From NCBI RefSeq assembly GCF_028869115.1, contig NZ_CP079800.1, positions 2,356,001 to 2,420,000 of the forward strand: a stretch of 64,000 bases of DNA, given 5' to 3'. Below the pieces are notes generated by a model. It saw only the letters and a program-made list of their open reading frames with translations, had not been told where the DNA came from and made no database searches. The stretch is from Pseudemcibacter aquimaris (GTDB lineage: Bacteria > Pseudomonadota > Alphaproteobacteria > Sphingomonadales > Emcibacteraceae). Shown piece after piece: positions 60,904 to 64,000 of this stretch. Each line of letters opens with the position of its first letter. Within the stretch, counting starts at the first letter, position 1. A program made the position numbers and the translations under genes.

Positions 60904-62199
60904 TTAGCTGCCGAGCGTCGCGCTCATGGCAATGGTCAGATCAGCCAGCGTGGCATCTGCCGGGTTGGGGGCAATCACACTGAGCCTGTCACCGGCAGCA
61001 AAGCTCACTTCACTGACATTTGTGAAGCCCCCCACATTGCTGCCAATGGCAAAGTCGATACTCCCAAAGGAAACACCGTTCTTTTGAAGGTCCAGAGAGG
61101 TTGCTGCCGTGGCTGTGACATCAGCGTAAGCCTGAGATCCCGTCAGACCAACTGGCAAGACTGCAGCACGGGTGAATATCTGACTGTGCAGTGTTTCACC
61201 GGCGGAGGGCGTGCTAGTTTTGGTAAAGCCAATATCAAGCGATGGTGCCTGCTGGTCTGTGGTTTCGACAACCTCAAGGCAGATCCAAGTGCGGTCCAAG
61301 TTTTTCACTTCCGCAGACGATCCCACATAGACCATCAGCTCAAAATAGTCCCCTGCTGCCACCTCCATCACCGCGCTTGTGATATTGCGCATCTGATTGC
61401 TGTAGCCACTGTCCCCGCGCACAATGAAAGAACCGCCGCCAAGGACAGACGCGCCATTCTTTCTGATCTCAATCAGCTGATTGGTCGGCGAGGTTTGCCA
61501 TTCCAAATTTGCCATCAACCGCACTCGGGTCACACCTGCAGGCACCGTTAAACGGCTTGGGGAACCTCCATCCCAAAAGCTATCGGTATCATAGGACGCA
61601 GTCTCCCATGGGATCGCTGTATAAGCCCCAGAGCTTGGGATCACATAATTGGTGCTGCGTCTTAGTAATACCCCTTTAAACGGCAACAAGGTGCGGCTGT
61701 AGATGCCCGCTGACTGGTTTGCCCAGTTTGTCCCATCAAAGCGCAGAAAGTCACCATTCACCAGGGACGGCGCAGACACATCGGTGAGATCCGCAAGCGC
61801 AGAAGCCGCGTCTCCCGTTTGCCCCACCGCATAAAGCGTGTTCTGCCCCGTGGCATAGATTAAAGCGTGATCACCTGGGGCAAGCGTTACGGTTTCAGTG
61901 CCACTGCCCGTGGTCACCAGCATATTGAAACTTGTGGCATTGCGGCAGAGGAACGGCGCTCGCACTGCCGGGATACTGAGCGTTATATCCCCGTCCGGGG
62001 TGCCATCCGCAAAGAAGCGGGCATTGCTCTGGAACTCAGCTGTGGTCAATGTCCAGGTGAGCCCGTCACCAGTCTGCCAGCTTTTACCAAGCGTGGACGT
62101 GATGCGTCCATCGATCTTGTTGAAGGCATCATTGGCTGTCACCTCTTTCTGGTTTTGACCAGCTGCAATATGAGGAATAGCAAGATTAGGGGATGACAT
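60904..62199 (-). CDS. DUF2793 phage tail protein
   Basis: 431-aa structural protein. The N-terminal DUF2793 block ('NLAIPHIAAGQNQKEVTANDAFNKID', in part) is the tail-tip domain seen in GTAs and related phages; the rest is beta-rich and likely forms a receptor-binding fibre ('DFLRFDGTNWANQSAGIYS', 'GDYFELMVYVGSSAEV'). GCGGAGGTG lies before the ATG, which is adjacent to the stop of the upstream baseplate gene. GC-richer than the chromosomal part of the window. Confidence 0.88.
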   Translation of the reverse strand: MSSPNLAIPHIAAGQNQKEVTANDAFNKIDGRITSTLGKSWQTGDGLTWTLTTAEFQSNARFFADGTPDGDITLSIPAVRAPFLCRNATSFNMLVTTGSGTETVTLAPGDHALIYATGQNTLYAVGQTGDAASALADLTDVSAPSLVNGDFLRFDGTNWANQSAGIYSRTLLPFKGVLLRRSTNYVIPSSGAYTAIPWETASYDTDSFWDGGSPSRLTVPAGVTRVRLMANLEWQTSPTNQLIEIRKNGASVLGGGSFIVRGDSGYSNQMRNITSAVMEVAAGDYFELMVYVGSSAEVKNLDRTWICLEVVETTDQQAPSLDIGFTKTSTPSAGETLHSQIFTRAAVLPVGLTGSQAYADVTATAATSLDLQKNGVSFGSIDFAIGSNVGGFTNVSEVSFAAGDRLSVIAPNPADATLADLTIAMSATLGS

Positions 62200-64000
62200 T
62201 TACACCTCCGCTTTGGCAGGAAAACCCCGCCCGATTGTTTCTGAAAGTTGATAGACTCGGATTTGAAGACTGGCTTGCGCTGACCCAAAATCCGCTATTT
62301 GATCACTGGCTGAATAGCTGGCGGCCTCGCTTGTGAGCCCATACAGAGTGCGAAGGACCGACAGGCCATCAGCGGATAAAATATCCACCTCATAGCTTTC
62401 AGACGTTTCTCCCAAAGGAACCACGCCCGTGCCATCACGCCAGTCACCGCCAAGGCGTGTTCGACGCTGCCAGTTGATAGCAAGATTGCCACTGCCATCC
62501 CGACTGCCTGTCACATGAACCGGGGCATAGGGCTTGAGATCATTGCCCGCTGCACTAAAACGGTGCAGCTCTGTTTCGTCAAAAAGTGCTCCAAAACCAG
62601 CAGCCCGCCATGAGCGGGACACGCCCACTTCTCCAAGGGCAAGGCTGAGAGCCTGAATGCTTTCTTTATTCAGCAGCACAAACTTGCTGCCCACCGCATG
62701 GGTGGCAATGTCAGCGTCCGTTCCGCGCCTACCACGCAGCAAGCCTGTCAGCAGATAAGAGCCATCACCCTGCAGGGCCACGTCCCTGAACTGGATAATC
62801 TCAGCGCTGCCGCTCTCTGGGATGATGACAGCCCCATTTGCTCCGCTCAGCATCTCTATTTGGGTGACACTTTCAAGGCGGTCCGCGCCGCTTGTCATAT
62901 AGACCTTGAGACTGTTCACCTCATCGGTCGCAAAAGCAGATGTCGGCACATCAAGGGGCGCTGCGAGCACACCGTAGGCCATTTCATAGAGACTACGTCC
63001 CACCTGATCCCAGGTCAGCTCATCAGCACTTTTATAAAGGCTGCCACCCGTCCATGGGTTCTCAAGAGGACTGCCCATCAAATAATAAAGGCGGGAACCT
63101 GTCCCGCCTAAATCATCCGTATCCTGCAACAAAGGTATATTGAGGAGGATAAGCTCTGTGAAGCGATTGCTGGCAATCTGTTGAGCTATGATCTGGCCGC
63201 TATCGGCAATCACATCTGAGACATAAGTGGCAGGCTCAGAGGCAATCAGTTTTACCTTCATACTATAATCCCCACCAATATCGAGCCGCTCAATACGACT
63301 TGGAAAGCGCGAGCCGTTTGCCAGTTCAATGGTGATCACGTCAGCTGGATCAAGACCCAGATATTTCTGGTCGAAGGCCGCCTCATAGCGAGACCGCTCC
63401 ACCCAATTAGCATAAAGTGTTTTCTCAGCCACTTGCTTGGCGCTACCTGCTTCCAAAACCATGGGCAGATCAAGGCTCACCTGATTGTCAGAGCTTGTGG
63501 TCGCCACCGGATTTTGAATGCGTTTTGCAGCTGCTGTCCCTTGCACATAGTCCCGCGCCTTATCCATATAAAGAACCGAGACCCGGCCCGGCATTTCAAT
63601 GGCCTGAATACGGGTTTCAGAAAGACGCAGTGCAGGTTCTTCCTCGACAGCACCCAGTTCATCAACGGATACTGTAAGCGCGGAAGGGTTCCCTCTTGGA
63701 ATAAACTTGAGAAGATTATCGCTTTCCACCACATCAAAGAAGAAGGTGCTGGCAAGCGGCTCGAGCGCCCCTCTGATGGTGGTTTGGCGACCAAGGACAT
63801 ATCCCGGCACATTCCCTGTGAGTGCAGTGGTTTCAATATCAGCCAGACCAAAGCCTGCCTTCAAGCATAAGTCCTCCACGATGGAAGCAAGCGGATCACC
63901 GTCACCACCGCCGCGCCCCAGATAAAGCTTCGCCCAGCCGGAGGTGGAGCGCACAAGAATGGTTTCATTGGCTCCGTCAAAATACTGCGCCCCGCTTTCG
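62200..64000 (-). CDS. GTA-type baseplate/tail hub protein, C-terminal part (5' end beyond window)
   Basis: C-terminal 600 residues of a large phage tail protein of the GTA 'rcc01698/gp15' type (baseplate protein with a TIM-barrel N-terminus in full-length relatives). Landmarks are 'YFDGANETILVRSTSGWAKLYL' at the edge (in part), 'LEPLASTFFFDVVESDNLLKF', 'TYVSDVIADSGQIIAQQIASN' and 'FRDVALQGDGSYLLTGLLRGRRGT' (in part). The frame stays open to position 63999, so the start lies to the right. It is followed immediately by the DUF2793 gene, the usual order in GTA-like tails. Confidence 0.87.
   Translation of the reverse strand, partial: ESGAQYFDGANETILVRSTSGWAKLYLGRGGGDGDPLASIVEDLCLKAGFGLADIETTALTGNVPGYVLGRQTTIRGALEPLASTFFFDVVESDNLLKFIPRGNPSALTVSVDELGAVEEEPALRLSETRIQAIEMPGRVSVLYMDKARDYVQGTAAAKRIQNPVATTSSDNQVSLDLPMVLEAGSAKQVAEKTLYANWVERSRYEAAFDQKYLGLDPADVITIELANGSRFPSRIERLDIGGDYSMKVKLIASEPATYVSDVIADSGQIIAQQIASNRFTELILLNIPLLQDTDDLGGTGSRLYYLMGSPLENPWTGGSLYKSADELTWDQVGRSLYEMAYGVLAAPLDVPTSAFATDEVNSLKVYMTSGADRLESVTQIEMLSGANGAVIIPESGSAEIIQFRDVALQGDGSYLLTGLLRGRRGTDADIATHAVGSKFVLLNKESIQALSLALGEVGVSRSWRAAGFGALFDETELHRFSAAGNDLKPYAPVHVTGSRDGSGNLAINWQRRTRLGGDWRDGTGVVPLGETSESYEVDILSADGLSVLRTLYGLTSEAASYSASDQIADFGSAQASLQIRVYQLSETIGRGFPAKAEV

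Noticed and set aside
1-64000. CRISPR arrays, rRNA operons, riboswitches
   Set aside because: No regularly spaced repeat array, rRNA sequence or recognisable riboswitch core was seen on either strand.

Overview
The window looks like an aquatic alphaproteobacterial chromosome. The evidence is the ornithine-lipid pair olsB/olsA, GTA-type phage modules (3TM holin, DUF6127, DUF2793) and the DUF2924 + serine recombinase, DUF6362 and DUF6900 families. The host DNA is AT-leaning; I cannot name genus or species from sequence alone.

1-41 kb is ordinary chromosome rich in secreted hydrolases and small catabolic modules: ompW; a BKACE-type beta-keto acid cleavage enzyme with a nitrilase; an exported amidohydrolase; a GMC oxidoreductase with its Tat-exported small subunit next to a DUF1080 protein (probable 3-keto-sugar chemistry); a tandem pair of M14 peptidases, one frameshifted; an agmatinase-type ureohydrolase; an aspartoacylase-like protein that has lost its zinc histidines; an amidohydrolase/sodium symporter operon; an organoarsenical operon (ArsJ-type GAPDH, arsJ, arsR); OsmC/Lrp; YcaQ; RecQ; a CBS-histidine kinase; and olsBA. 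Between 16.2 and 20.1 kb there is an AT-rich insert of secreted proteins of unknown function, and a scar in which copies of the 3' ends of two flanking genes are joined.

The most interesting chromosomal locus is 35.2-38.7 kb: a SulP anion transporter, a LysR/OxyR-like regulator without the peroxide-sensing cysteines, and a small protein that I identify as an iota-class carbonic anhydrase. A 53-bp element, 48/53 identical between its two copies, lies upstream of both the transporter and the carbonic anhydrase and points toward each. This suggests a co-regulated inorganic-carbon (bicarbonate) regulon.

41-64 kb is mobile and prophage DNA. A truncated EamA transporter is fused to a truncated AbiEii toxin behind its AbiEi antitoxin. 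Next comes a minus-strand module (DUF6900, DUF6362, HTH, sigma-like factor, serine recombinase, DUF2924) in which three transcription units share one 30-bp upstream motif, a candidate promoter for the encoded sigma factor. A 3' fragment of a tRNA-fMet gene with its terminator (about 49.0 kb) marks an attachment site beside a tyrosine integrase that carries an extra C-terminal excisionase-like domain. To the right lie IS relics (IS5, ISL3, IS630), one intact IS30, a HindIII-family restriction enzyme, a COG1743/DUF1156 DNA methylase, and the lysis and tail genes of a prophage that continues past the right edge. A PD-(D/E)XK HrgA-like gene sits among the prophage genes in the opposite orientation.
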